From Viola odorata (taxonomy: Eukaryota; Streptophyta; Magnoliopsida; Malpighiales; Violaceae), in contig OY829537.1 of NCBI GenBank assembly GCA_963691705.1, forward strand, positions 40,985,514 to 41,049,513: a stretch of 64,000 bases of DNA. Reading direction: 5' to 3'. Under the pieces are notes generated by a model. That model had not been told where the DNA came from and ran no database searches. It saw only the letters and a list, made by a program, of their open reading frames with translations. The translations under genes were made by a program, and so were the position numbers. Shown one piece after another: positions 31,642 through 44,360 of the stretch. Every line of letters begins with the position of its first letter. Within the stretch, counting starts at the first letter, position 1.

Positions 31642-32198
31642 TGATAACAATCCGCCTATCGGCAAGGGCATTTTCGTCTTACACCCTGAGAAGAGGGTGC
31701 AACTACTGTTCCTACCGCACAGACAGCATCGAGGCTATCGCCTCCCTCTATGTGACTAACGCTAGGATGGTCGACATCAGGGGGGGGGTCTTACACTCAA
31801 CACAGTTATAACAGACGGTGCTACCCCATCCCAGTCCAAGACAAGCTTCTCCTTTGGGGTGTAGGCATTGCCTCACATAGGTAACACCTACCCCGATAGC
31901 TCACTCCACCAACGGGGAATTCTAACCCCCTCCAACGGGAGCGTTAGCCCCTTATGATCCAGATCACTCAGAAACACTCCATTTTCATCTATAAATACTT
32001 CCCCGACAAAGGAGGAAGGTAAGTACGAATTACTGGCCCAAGCTCTGCCAAATTCACTACACATACTGACTTAAGCATCGGAGTGTTTCCGCCGGAGACC
32101 CCCTCCGGCGTATTGCAGGTACTGCGGACCGTCGTGGGCACTGATCTCAGAGGACCAATTTCTCCATATATCCTTCGGCAGAAGACAAATTCTTATCA
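31642..32198 (+). repeat. 3' LTR of element B (557 bp)
   Basis: TGATAACAATCCGCC to TTCTTATCA, followed by the target duplication GATAA and then the resumed gag frame of A (DNFSQLEDKF). No clear polypurine tract precedes it; the bases before it read agttgggctta. Confidence 0.95.
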
Positions 32199-35100
32199 GA
32201 TAACTTCTCCCAGCTGGAAGATAAGTTCAGGAGTCGGTTTAGCACTGCAATCCCTATCAGGAAGTCAGCGGCTGCCCTATTTGATATTCATCGAAACCGC
32301 AGGAATCGTTGAATGATTGTTTAGGTCGATTTGATCTAGAAATGTCCTTGACGCCAGGGGTCACTATCGATTTTGCAGTGGAAGCCCTAAAACGTAACTG
32401 CCGTTACGGAAAATTAAGAGATACATTAACGGTGGACCCACCATTGACCCTGGATGCACTAAGACTAAAAGCGCATAATTACGCGAGGATGGAAGAAGAG
32501 GAAAATAGAGAGCAGATGCGGGACATGCCGTCAGACCCGTACCCGGCCTCTAACGCCCCACCTAGCAACGCTCCTGATACGCGACCAAGCAATGACTATA
32601 GCCAGCGGAAAGAGCACGCCGCCAAGGCCACTAAACGGCAGAGAGGCATTTTTTCGAAAGGGAGACCTGGAGGTTCCCCTACCCTAAAATAAGCGGATCC
32701 GCCAAAAGGCCGGATATACGACCCTGACCTTCCTTCCCTCATACTCCCAAGAGTAGAAATCCTAGCGATAGTCCAGCAACGAAATCTACCCATCCGTTAT
32801 CGAGCTCCTGTGAAACCAGGAGTAATTATAGGAGGAAGAGAGAACGCATTCTGTAAATTCCACAAAGTCAAAGGCCATTCGATGGATGTGTGCAGAGAAC
32901 TAAAACTGGCCATAGAACGCCTAGTTGAAGAAAGCTATCTCGGAGAGTTTGCCACCAAGGCAAGAGAAGGGGCCAGGAACAATCCGGCCAAAGGGAGAAC
33001 TGATCATAGGCAAACACATTCTCACGCCACGGGAGCTAACGCGATCCCCCTCGGGCAAAATAGGGAGACTCTCATTGTTCATAGCGACCAGGTGCCTATG
33101 ATTAATATCATCGCGGGCGGGACACCCTACTTTGATGAAGCTATACAACAAACGCTCGGTCCCGGGGAGATGCGCAAACGAGAAAGCGCACAGGTGAAAA
33201 TCGAGGCAATAAGCACTTTAGACAGGATGGTATTGTCCTTCTCAGAAGAAGACGAGAAAGGTATTGTTTTCCCGCATAACAATGCGTTGGTAGTAACGCC
33301 CGTTATTGGCAGTCACGGAGTAAGAAGAACCCTTGTCGATAATGGGAGCGCGGTAAATATGTTTTCGCTAGAAGTATACAACCTGATGAAGCGCCCTGAT
33401 GGTGAGCTAACGCCTTGTAAAAGGCGAATTATTGGGGTTGATGGGGTCCCGATCCCGATAATAGGGATCACGTCACTGCCAGTGTATTTCCGAGAGGACG
33501 CATCCAAACGCTCAGAAGAGTTATTATTTCTGGTCGTAGACTTGACTCTGCCCTATAATGCCATACTAGGGCAGCCGTTCCTCAATCGCTTCGGGGCAGC
33601 GATATCACAAAAACACCTGCGGATGAAATACCCCTCGTGGGACGGCGTGGTTTCGATCAAAGGAGACCAGAAGCTACCTGCCGAATACTACTCGCTCATG
33701 ACTCAAAGGAGCTGTGATCGTTACGTATGCATAGCGGACGATCCCTTCGATGATAAGGAAGAAAAGCGCACTCATCCACTGGATAAGATGATGTCAATAC
33801 CTATCGGTGAGGACAGTGAAGCGAATCTCTTGATCAGCGAGAAGCTAAGCCCTAAAGAGAATGTGCAGTTAGCTCGACTGCTAAGAAAATGCAAAGGAGA
33901 ATTCGCATAGAAACCAGCGGATATGCCTGGAATTTCGCGAGAGGTTGCGGAACATCGGCTGAACGTTAACCTTAACGCCAAACCAGTTCAACAAAGGCGG
34001 TGCGTTTTCTCACTGGAAAAGATAGCAGCTATCGAGAAGGAACTATTAAAGCTCACGGACGCGGGGTTCATCCGAGAAGTCCAACACCCGACCTAGCTGG
34101 CTAACCCTGTGTTAGTCCCTAAGCCTAATGGAGATTGGCGCATGTGCATCGACTTCACCGACTTGAACGATGCCTGCCCCAAGGATTGCTATCCCCTTCC
34201 CCGAATCGATCAGTTGGTCGACCGAACCGCTGGGTATGCCTACCTAAGCTCTCTAGATGCTAACTCCGGGTATCATCAAATTCCCATGGCCATGGAAGAC
34301 GAAGAGAAAACCGCCTTCATCACCCCGAAGGCCACTTACTGCTACACCGCAATGCCGTTTGGGCTGAAATACGTCCGGGCAACATTCCAGCGTATGGCAA
34401 ATAAAGTCTTTCAAAAGCAAATTGGGAAAATGTAGAAGCCTACGTGGATGACATCCTGGTCAAAAGTCGAAGCTTTAAAGACCACCTAGCTGACTTGGAA
34501 GAAGTCTTCAATGTGATGAAAGAGTACAAAATGAAATTGAATCCGCGAAAATGCATGTTCGTGTTCCAAACGGGTAAATTCTTGGGCTATGTGGTTAGCT
34601 GGAAGGGTATCCAGCCTAACCCTTCGAAGATAAAAGCCATCCAAGACATGATACCCCCTTAGACTGTTAAAGAAATACAGAAGCTCACTGGGCGCGTCAT
34701 CGTGTTAGGACGGCTCATCTCCAAACAGGGTGAGAGATGCTTACCCTTTTTCAAGGTCATTCGAAACAAGGCCCCTTCGGGTGGACGGAGGAATGTGAGA
34801 AAACATTTGCAGGGCTAAAAGCTTATCTCTCATCTGATCTAGTGCTAACGAGGCCTGAATCCGGCGATGAGCTATATTTATACCTGGGCGTAGCTGACGA
34901 GGTAGTTAGTGTTGTCCTCGTATGAAGTGAAGGGCATATACACCGCCCTGTATTTTTCGTCAACCACATATTGAAAGACGCTGAGCTACGATACGTCCGC
35001 ATTGAGAAGATAATGCTTTCCCTAATACAGGCAACTCGGAAGATGGATCGGTACTTCCAAGCCCACCCCGTCACAGTACTCACCGACCAGCCTTTTAGAA

Positions 35101-37045
35101 AACCAGAGTCCTCAGGGAGGATGTTAATTTGGGCAATCAAACTCGAACAATACGGGCTACAGTACAAAGCTAGACCAGCTATTAAAGCCCAAGCGTTAGC
35201 AGACTTCATAGCGGAATGCACATTCACAAAGGATGCGCTAACAGACCTATCAGAAGAGGAGCCAGAGGATTCATACCTCTCGTCCCCGGAAACATATACA
35301 GACTTATGGGTTATTCACGTAGACGGAGCAAAAAATCAAGAGTTAGCAGGCGCGGGTGTTTTCCTAGTCGGACCAAACGGTATAGAGATACGATATGCCA
35401 TCAGAATTTTGCAACTATTGTCCAACAATGCGGCTGAATACGAAGCGTTGCTAGCAGGGCTCAGAATAGGAAACAACTTCTCTGTCGAAGTTGCGCACGC
35501 CACAGGAGCAGAATGCGATCTACGCTTAAAGATACGCGGAGATTCTAAACTAATAATAGACCAAGTCCTAGGGATCTCTCAAGCCAGAGACCCTATCATG
35601 ATTTAATACCTGGCCAAAGTAAAGTGTGAGCTATCAAAAATATAGGAAAAAGGCACCCAAGTCACCTTTGAGCATATTCCTAGGGAGGATAATGCGGAGG
35701 CTGACAATCTCGCCAAAATGGCAGCCAACTTAGAAGCCTCCATACCCAAGGATGTGCACTACGGGGAGCTGTCTACACCTTCTTTCATGGAAGAACAAGC
35801 ATCGCTTTGCGTGGAGGAAGTAGAGAACGATTGGAGAATCCCAGTAATAAAATATCTGAAGCATGACGAGCTACCGGTGGAAAACACGGAAAAAAGAAAA
35901 ATCCTGAAATGAGCGGCACGATGCACGTACGACAATGGAGAATTGATCCGGAGATGTTTCTCCCATCCGGCCGCTAAGTGCATATCGGAGCAGGAAGGCC
36001 TTCACGTGTTGCGAGAAATTCATGAAGGAATATGCGGCATGCACGTCGCCAGCGACACCTTGGCAGCCCAAGTCTTTCGGTCAGGGTTCTACTGGCCCAC
36101 TATTCAGAGAGATTGCCACAACTTCGTAAAAACCTGTCAGAAATGTCAAGAATACGCTAAGATCCCTCGAAAACTGGTCGTGCAGATTTCAGAGATAGTC
36201 GCTCCATGCCCGTTTGCCAAATGGGGCATTGATATTTTGGGCCCATTTCCGAAGGCCAGATCTCAATTGAAATTTGTGGTCGTGGCGGTAGACTATTTCA
36301 CAAAATGGGTAGAAGTAGAGGCGTTAGCTACCATCACCACTGAGAAAATTTGGCATTTCTTTAAGCACCAAGTCATTATGCGATTTGGGGTACCTCGTGT
36401 ACTGGTTAGCAACAACGGAACGCAGTTTACGAGCCAATTCTTCAGAGTTTCAGATCGAACAAAAGTTCTCTTTCGTAGCGCACCCTCAAACTAATGGCCA
36501 GGCCGAAGTGACCAACCGCAGTATTCTTAGCGGCATCAAAAGAAACCTGGAAGGTTCCAAAAAGAAATGGCCAGACGAACTGCCATACGTATTGTAGGCC
36601 TACCGCATGACTGTCAAGGCTAGCACGGGAGAAACCCCATTCGCGTTGGCCTTTGGAACAGAAGCTGGTAGAAATTGGCACCATAAGCCTTCGAGTGGCT
36701 CATTTTAGAGAGGAAACCAATGAAGAAAGGTTACGCACTAACCTTGATGCACTACCAGAGGTACACAAGGAGACTCTCCTAAAAACCCTGCATTACAAAA
36801 GGAAAATGGCACAATACCACAACAGGCAAGTGAGAGAGCGATTGCTTAAAGCAGGGGATCTAGTGCTCAGAGACAAACGAGCAGCAGGGCAACGCATGGG
36901 GAAGCTTAGCCCAAATTGGGACGGACCATACCGTATCACCCGCGTTGTAGGGAGAGAAGCATACCATTTGGAAACACTCGATAGGACTCCCCTGCAAAAC
37001 TCTTGGAACATAGCTCTGCTGAAGCTATACCATGCCAGAAACTAG
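32199..37045 (+). pseudogene. gag-pol: Rest of gag and pol of element A, heavily broken
   Basis: Gag resumes at DNFSQLEDKF, has a 1-base loss near 32296 and a TAA near 32690, and keeps the zinc knuckle (CKFHKVKGHSMDVC). Gag and protease are in one frame here (32810-33910), unlike in B. Domains follow the same order as in B: protease LVDNGSAVN, RT with SLDANSGYHQI, RNase H, second RNase H, HHCC finger and integrase, then the GPY-type end (DGPYRITRVVGREAYHL) to TAG 37043-37045. Lesions include TAG at 33908, 34094, 34660, 35910 (TGA) and 36595, a frameshift at ~34430 just before YVDD, and a ~20-base deletion near 36448 at the integrase core. Most stops replace Trp, Gln or Arg codons. Confidence 0.9.
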
Positions 37046-37139
37046 TCTTTCTTATCCGGTAATATCAGCATTATTCTAACAAATGAATCAGAAGCACTCT
37101 TTGTGCACTTTGCAGCTGGAAATATACAGGCAATGAAGA

Positions 37140-37615
37140 ATACCAGGAGTGAAAATCCTATCCTTGTGATGGCTGGTCCTGATCAGACAGCTCACTAAGA
37201 CGAGGCACGCCCTGGCATAACATAGCGTTGGGAGTGAAAATCCTATCCTTGTGGTAACCGTGCTCACATAGACTGCCTCCGGAAGTGAAAATCCAATCCT
37301 TGTGGTAATCGTGCTCACATAAACGACCCATTAAGATGAGGCACGCCCCGGCATCCTCGGGAGTGAAAATCCTATCTTTGTGGCAACCGTGCTCACATAG
37401 ACGGCCCATTAAAACGAGGCACGCCCCGAGGAGAGAGCAGCTCCATCCTGGAAGTGAAAATCCTATCCTTGTGGCAACCGTGCTCACACAGACGGACCAC
37501 TAAGATGAGGCACGCTCCAGAGACGCGAGGTTTCAGCGCTTGGGAGTGAAAATCTTATCCTTGTGATGCCCGGTCCTGATCAGACGGCTCACTAAGACGA
37601 GCCACGCCCCAAGCC
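37140..37615 (+). repeat. ~80-bp tandem repeats downstream of pol in element A
   Basis: Six units with agtgaaaatcctatccttgtg near 37146, 37230, 37294, 37360, 37449 and 37543, same family as 23570-24100. 37616-38082 carries no recognisable gene. Confidence 0.9.
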
Positions 37616-38082
37616 AACCGTTGATGTTTAGAATGAAAAGAGATACCCCAGCTAGTAATCGAGCGGTTGATACCCGGTGAAGTAGAGCTGGAGAGGTGTC
37701 CATATCACAGCAACATTGTCGCGACAGGCCTTAATTTAGCAAGGCTAGATAATTCCCCTAACAACAAAGGGTGGCATTAATTTGAGTACAACACGGACAT
37801 AAGTAACGCTGACTCGTCCTCAGAAATACTACCAGAGACACAATGATAAGGTAAAAGAAAGATGCAGCTGAGGAGCCTGTATTGAAAGTCAAGCCATTAC
37901 AGAAATGATATGTCTCCAAGAACAGAAACACGGCAGCAAACGCCGCGGTTGAACAATCGCACAAACAGTATTATGAAGCGAAGTGGATAAAGAAATTCCA
38001 TTCAAAAAAGCAACGGCCTAACCGAGAGAGAAGTGATATTGTTAATATTACAAAATAGAGGAAGGCGCATCAGCTATAAAAA

Positions 38083-40414
38083 TCAAAAATAAATAAGGCA
38101 TGATGCCAAAGGAGCAGTTGATGAATTGCCTCCTCCTTGCTGAACAGTTCTTGAGCGATAGAAGTCCTCATCAGAAATGGTTGCGACCCTCTTGTCGAAG
38201 AAGTCAACAAGAGCTTGAATACGAAGGTTCTCTACCCCGTAATTATACATAAGGGCCTCCGACATGACTGCCCCACCTTCCTTCAAATACCAACGGCTCT
38301 TCTCGGCAAAAAGAGCAAGCTCGGCAGATATCTCAGCATTCCTCTGCCTCTCCCGACCCAACTCGGCTTCCTCCTGAGAAAGGCGTTCGTTCAAAGCAAT
38401 ACCCTTCTGTTTCTCCTCCTCTAAGGCAAGCCTAACAGCTTCCACCTCCTGCTTAGCAGTCGCTGCCTCCCGTTTAGCAGTCTCTGATTCTTGTTTGGCA
38501 GCGGTAAGGGCGTCCAGGAGACCCTGACACTCAGACATCAGCTTATCTATCTCCCCTTGCCCATCTGCCGTTACTCTGGCATTTTCCTCGTCCATGTAAT
38601 GGAGATGGCAGAAGTAAGAAAACACTTGAGAACGGAGGAAGTTTATGCGCTCCTATTGACTCTTAGCCACAAAGGCATCCCTCTCTCTTTGAAGAAACAT
38701 CATCTCAGCCGCCAGGAAGAAGGTAGACGCGAAGATAGCGTCACTGCTAGCATCCGCCGGAAATTGCAGAGCGTTATCTCTAAAAGAGCGCAAGTCAATC
38801 TGGTGAGTAGGGAGGACGGGAGGAAGATATGAAGTGGCGCCAGCCATCAAGTTGGGAACAGGGCCACCCCTCGTGACAGCAGGCGGAGACATCAGAACGA
38901 ACAGTAGAGTAGAGGGAGAAGGAGGGCAGCTGTTGGAGCCTCCCATGTTAGGAACAAAAGGCCCCTCCCCGTCAAGCGCTCCAAGATTAAGAGCGTTCAA
39001 GTTAAAGCCTGCAGCAACGGAAGTAGAATAGAGCGGAGAATCACCAAAAGTGTGAGGATCACCGCCGAAACTAGCGCCTTGCGATTGCTCGACAGGCGCA
39101 CCACCGCCCCCAAGGGTCATCAGAGGAAGATTAGCGGCAGACGACGAAGGGCTATTTTGAAGCTCATAACGAGCCTTCTTCTGACGCTATATGAGGGACT
39201 CCGCGATAGACATACCGCCTTGAGAAGATGAATGAGCAGAAACAGCGCCAACTTCCTGATAACACAAAAGCATAATAAGAAAACTGCGCGGAAAGAAAGA
39301 AAGTGGTAGGGGAAACAAATAAATACCTGGGTGCCTAAAGGAATCAGAGGAATTCCAGAAGGGATCGTATCAGTTGTCGCCTCCGAAGAAACGGCAGTCT
39401 GGGAAGAAGCAAGATGCGTAACGCTCGCTTTCCTAGCCCTCTTCTTCTTCACAGCACGAGTTTGTGGAAGCGGCGTTTGGGCAGTGTCTAGAGTAGCAGC
39501 GGTAACCTCCCTTTCAACAGCGGTAGCAGCTGCGATAGCTTCGGCCTCAGCTTCCGCCTTTTTCCTTTGCTCCCGTTTCCTCTTCCTTCAAAAGTACTCA
39601 GGCTCCCAACCAGGTGGAGGCACTGCACAGTTACAAAATTTTAGCATTAGTACTTCCCTGCAGCGTAAAGGAAAAAGGCCAAATGCTCACCCTTTTTGCA
39701 TTTCTCCATATCCAACCCGTTAGCCACTTTACGGGCGTCCACGCTAAAGTCCAGTTGAAGCAGCGTCTTCAACCAACCATCTTCCGGGTCAGAGAGGGGT
39801 TTCCTGCTACCCCAAGCCCCATCTTTAATTTCTTCATTAAAGTCGGCCCTCCATAAAGGCTCAGGCAGGTCAACAATGAAAAATCCCTCCTTCCAGCCAG
39901 GAACGGAGGATTCAATGCCCATGAGTTTCCAAGCAAAGGGCTTCAGCGAGCTATCTTCATAACGGGGGGATATCGATATCACCCTCTTACGAGAGTACAG
40001 CTGGAAAATATTATGAAGTAACGCTAAAGAGGTGGATTCAATCCCTTTGAATCGGCACAATACTGCAAAGGCACTAACAATGCAAATCGCGTTAGGGCTC
40101 AACTGAGCTGGAGCCAAGTTGGAATCGGCCAGCAACAGTTTCACGAGCGGATCAAGGGGAAGTCGAAACCCATAATCAAACAATTTAGCATACATCATTC
40201 TACTATTACCAGGTAAAGGACTGTTCAGGCGGAGCGATTCAGAAGCAACATACACGGGATAATCCTTAGGGAACCGAACACTAGACTCGGCCAATTTGCG
40301 ATGAATTAAAGGCAGAGTATAGAGAGAAGTGGGCGTATTATCAATTTTTTCTTCCCCAACAGACCTTTGAGGATCTCCTTCCTCAGCAGATTTCTTAGAA
40401 CGAGTCTTGGCCAT
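38083..40414 (-). pseudogene. Antisense gene 1 of element A (three exons)
   Basis: Exon 1 40414-39691, intron 39690-39623 (GTGAGC...CAG), exon 2 39622-39327, intron 39326-39256 (GTATTT...CAG), exon 3 39255-38083. Exon lengths 724, 296 and 1173 sum to 2193, a multiple of three, with the same phases as in element B. Exon 1 is uninterrupted (MAKTRSKKSAEEGD onward) and holds the PF04195-like domain. Exon 2 has VPPPGWEPEYF and the basic Ala/Glu-rich part. Exon 3 ends in a coiled coil (REAATAKQEVEAVRLALEEE) and the WYLKEGGAVMSEALMYNYGV motif. In-frame stops: TGA near 39594, TAG near 39190, and TAG near 38655. The native terminator codon was lost, adding ~11 residues. Confidence 0.8.
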
Positions 40415-40582
40415 TACCAACAAAAAGAAGAAAGAAAGAGAAAGAAAGGGTGTGTGTACCTTCGCAAAAGAAAACACTAGGAGTCCTAGACCAGAAAAGA
40501 AGGAGCGGCGTGGGTTATTTCCCAGAAGGTAACAATGGACGAGAAAGGAGATTAAAAAAGAAAGAGGAGATAGGGAAAACAT

Positions 40583-40592
40583 TATATATAAC
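40583..40592 (-). promoter_or_regulatory. TATA box for antisense gene 1 (element A)
   Basis: Minus-strand GGTTATATATAATG, ~170 bases upstream of the ATG at 40414 and equivalent to the box at 27009-27018 in B. 40600-41048 has no gene. Confidence 0.6.
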
Positions 40593-41048
40593 CCTGAGAG
40601 GGTAAAAAGGCACGACCAGTTAACAACTGACACATGGCAAAGCGGCGTGACAAAGAACGTGGCACGCGCGAGAAGGTGTAAGTTTTAAAACGATGATGAA
40701 ACGCTTTAGCACTCGCATCTCCCTAGAAGGCGCTTGCTTCAAACGCCTCTCTGTGAGAAGGACACGTGTCTTTCCTCATCATTACTCTTCAAATCGCATT
40801 AATTAGGGATTTGCAGCATTTAATGACCTAAAAAGCAGTGCTAGCCTCACCGCGCGACCTCACGAAATGGCACGACAGTACAGAGAGGCTAACGAAGAGT
40901 GAGTAACAGCAAAAATACAATGAACCAAACGGTGCGATAAAGGCTGCATGGCGTCAGCATTATTACAAAAAGAACGATGTTAAATGATTTTCCAGGGAAG
41001 AATAAAAGAAATACAGATAGCGAATGGAATAACAATCAAGGGGGAGAT

Positions 41049-41738
41049 TCAGGAATTTGCTACGGCACTCGAGCCACCCCTCGGGGGAAAATGTTGTGCA
41101 CCTCCACCACCGTTGTCGTCAGTCCTTTCTCCCTCCGTGGCAGACGAGCCATTCCTACTTTCGCTAACCTCGTCCATCACGGCAGAAACATAGTCAGCAA
41201 CCTGGGCCGGATCAGAAGAGTTACCCTTAAAGCAAGCTGCGAATCTAGAGGTGAAGGCTTCCAAGACCTTCTTTTTCCACCACTCCATATTCAGCGGTGT
41301 CCTGGCAAACTCCTCGTCCCGAGCTAGCATCTCTTCGCGAAGAAGGAGATTTTTCTTCTTTTCCAACGCTAACTCTGCCTCCAGAACCTCAACCTTCGCT
41401 TTCCCTGCAGATCTCTCTCTGTTTAGTTCCTTCCGTGACTCGTCATGGAGACGTGTTAGCAACCTCACTTGGTCCGCCGTTCGGTCAAGCTGCACCTTTT
41501 GAGCGCATATCGCACTAGAAAAGTTTCGCAATTCATGGTCATGAACTTCGAACAGATAGTTCAGATAGCAGAAGGTATCTAGAGAGTCATTCATAATATG
41601 CCGGTGGCGGGCCTTTGGAGAAAGCTGAAGAAATTTCTTTCTATTCGCGGGAACTCATCATTTCCCCTATCAAGGGTGCGGTAAACTCATCTCTAGAAAA
41701 AGGATTGGACACCCTAACAGCGCGGAGACTGTCAAAAC
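41049..41738 (-). pseudogene. Antisense gene 2 of element A, C-terminal remnant
   Basis: Minus-strand frame 41594-41049 (NDSLDTFCYLNYLFEVHD, a coiled coil with LNRERSAGKAKVEVLEAE, then WWKKKVLEAFTSRF and a Gly-rich tail) matches exon 2 of antisense gene 2 in B. Between 41600 and 41738 the homology continues out of frame (FSRDEFTAPLIGEM) and stops exactly at the LTR edge. Exon 1 and antisense ORFs 3 and 4 are therefore deleted in A. Confidence 0.8.
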
Positions 41739-42321
41739 TGATAACAATACGCCTGACGACAAGGGTATTTTCGTCTCATACCCCGCATGGAGAGAAAATG
41801 GTTGTTGTTCCTACCATCACAGTAGCATCGAAGCTACCGTCTCTCTCTAGGAGATTGACACTGGGATGGTCGACGTCAATGGGGGGTCCCACACGGCACC
41901 TTGTGATGGCCAAAGGCGCTACCCCATCCCAGTATAAACTGAGCGTCTTGAGAAGAACGTAGCCGTTACCTAGTAGTCGTTACCTTGCCTAGTTAACGGC
42001 TACCCCCACACCTAACGCCATGATAGCATATCGCACCGTGGGAAAACTATAACCCCTGACGGGAGCGATAGCCCCTATTAATCCAAACTACGCAGAAATG
42101 ATCCTTTTTCGCCTATAAATACCTCCACCACGAAGGAGGAAGGTAAGCAGAATTTGCTGGCCCAAGCTCTGCCATTCTCACCACTTATACTAACTTAAGC
42201 ATCAGAGTGTTTATGCCAGAGACCCCCTCCGATGTCTTGCAGGTACATCGGACCGTCGTGGACACTGAATCCGAGGAGCCCTTTCACTTTCTACCCTTCT
42301 GCAACAGACAAATTCTTATAA
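41739..42321 (+). repeat. LTR shared by element A (3') and element C (5'), 583 bp
   Basis: Starts TGATAACAATACGCC; ends TTCTTATAA where CA is expected, so the terminal CA has mutated. It has a 14-base insertion (extra tagtcgttacc-type copy near 41970) compared with 15852-16420. It is followed by the primer-site sequence aattggtgctttcattgagagc and a full leader, so it serves as 5' LTR of C as well. Confidence 0.9.
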
Positions 42322-42407
42322 AATTGGTGCTTTCATTGAGAGCTTTGGTTCTATTAAGTGAGCATCCTTAATAACCAAGCTCCATTTTTCCCGAAGTTCG
42401 AAGGACT

Positions 42408-44360
42408 ATGGCTTCAGAATCAGATCCCGTGTTGTCCCAATCCTCCGGCATCCCGTACACCACTCGCCGATGACTTTTTCCCTTCGCTACTTCTGATACT
42501 TCTATTGCAATGCAAGAGATCACCATAGGGGGATCAGATCCTCTCTTTAGACAAGTGGCAGAAACATCCGCATCCTAGATTTGTCCCCCTTTTTCCCAAA
42601 TAGCGGGACCCAGCTATTCTACCCCCCAAGTGAGAGGATCCGTGATAGGTGATGCAGACAACCCTCTCGTGAACTCAATAGTGGCCCTCCAAGCCCAATT
42701 GGATCAACTGACAGAATTAGCTGCTGGGTTTGCGCCTCATGTCTCAGGACCCGGTGTGTCCTCCCATATAGTTTTCACTCCGTCTATTGTCAATGAGCGA
42801 TCGTTGTTGCCGCGGCAATCCCGAGGGTTTCCATTTTCCTTACCCTTATCATCGCCCCCCATTAATGTCCCGCAACTTGCACATGGACATGTCGAACCTT
42901 CTGGGAAATATAGGAGAGAAATCCCTATCCCTGAAGAAGGCCGCCGGCATGATGAATATCGAGAACATTGGGATGACAGGCGAGATGAGATGTTCAGAGA
43001 ACCATCACCTAAATACAGTGAAAGATCAAGCAGCAGGAGGAGTCAGACTCGAACGCCAAGAAGCCGCAGCCGATCTCCCAAGCACCATCGCGAATATGAC
43101 CCTCATAACCCAAGCTACAATGTCGAAAATCCTCCTCCGCATCGACCTCACGGAGTCCCTGACGGTAACGCTGGTCACCCGTTCAGCTACCGCGTGAGAC
43201 ATCACAGGGTCCATCGACATGTAAAACTCCCTACAGAATCATATGATGGCACGAAAGACCCTATTTCTCACCTTAATAAGGTGAAAGACTTTGTGCAATT
43301 CCAACCCCGTAGTGATGCCGCGCTAGGCCAAATTTTCGTCATGACATTGTCAGGTGTGGCACGTCTCTGGTTCGAGGGACTCCCAGCCGAATCTATTGAT
43401 AACTTCTCCCAGCTGGAAGATAAGTTCAGGAGTCGGTTTAGCACTGCAATCCCTATCAGGAAGTTAGCGGCTGCGCTATTTGATATTCATCGAAAACCGC
43501 AGGAATCGTTGAATGAATTTTTAGGTCGATTTGATCTCGAAATGTCCTTGACGCTAGGGGTCACTATCGATTTTGCAGTGAAAGCCCAAAAGCGTAACTG
43601 CCGTTACGGAAAATTGAGAGATACATTAATGGTGGACCCACCATTGACCCTGGATGCACTAAGACTGAAAGCGCATAATTATGCGAGGATGGAAGAAGAG
43701 GAAAATAGAGAGCGGATGCGGGACATACCGTCAGACCCGTACCCGACCTCTAACGCCCCACCTAGCAACGCTCCTGATACGCGACTAAGAGATGATTATG
43801 GCCAGCGGAAAGAGCACGCCGCCAAAGCCTCTAATCGGCAGAGAGGTAACTTTTCAAAAGGGAGACCTGGAGGTTCCCCTACCCGAAAACAAGCGGATCC
43901 GCCAAAAGGCCGGATATACGACCCTGACCTTCCTTCCCTCATACTCCCAAGAGCAGAAATCCTAGCGATAGTCCAGCAACGAAATCTACCCATCTGTTAC
44001 CCAGCTCCTGTGAAACCAGGAGTAATTATGGGAGGAAGAGAGAACGCATTCTGTAAATTCCACAAAGTCAAATGACATTCGACGGACGTATGCAGAGAAC
44101 TAAAACTGGCCATACAACGCCTAGTTGAAGAAGGTTATCTCGGAGAGTTTGCCACCAAGGCAAGAGAAGGGGCCAGGAACAATCCGGCCAAAGGGATAAC
44201 TGACCATAAGCAAACGCCCTCTCATGCCACGGGAGCTAACGCGATCCCCCTCAGGCAAAATAGGGAGACACTCATTGTTCACAATGACCAGGTGCCTATG
44301 ATTAATATCATCGCGGGCGGGACACCCTACTTTGATGAAACTATACAACAAACGCCCGGT
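42408..44360 (+). pseudogene. gag: Gag of element C
   Basis: ATG at 42408 corresponds to 16507 in A. TGA at 42471 and TAG at 42576 break the first part; the longest open stretch is 42630-44075. It contains LVNSIVALQAQLDQLTELA, the Arg/Ser-rich region, the core (HRHVKLPTESYDG, LSGVARLWFEGLP, LNEFLGRFDLEMS) and the start of the zinc knuckle (CKFHKVK), where Gly is replaced by TGA at 44073. It then continues into the protease linker. Confidence 0.85.

Larger units (their letters stand above)
17502..32198 (+). mobile_element. Tat-lineage Ty3/gypsy element B, full length, 14.7 kb
   Basis: Two 557-bp LTRs (17502-18058 and 31642-32198), both TG...CA, flanked by the perfect 5-bp duplication GATAA (17497-17501 and 32199-32203) inside element A's gag. 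By eye the LTRs differ at about 17 positions (~3%), mostly transitions, so the insertion is relatively young. Contents: gag, pro-RT-RNase H-second RNase H-integrase, a ~80-bp repeat block, and four antisense genes. Gag has internal deletions and pol has stops, so the copy is non-autonomous now. Confidence 0.95.
15852..42321 (+). mobile_element. Tat-lineage Ty3/gypsy element A (interrupted by element B)
   Basis: LTR 15852-16420, leader, gag to 17501, then the inserted element B (17502-32198), then the rest of gag-pol (32199-37045), a tandem-repeat block, antisense gene 1, a cut-down antisense gene 2, and an LTR at 41739-42321. The internal region without B is ~10.6 kb. The two LTRs differ at roughly one base in ten over the first ~230 bases by eye, much more than B's pair, consistent with A being older. 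The second LTR is followed by another internal region (element C) and not by host DNA. Confidence 0.85.
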
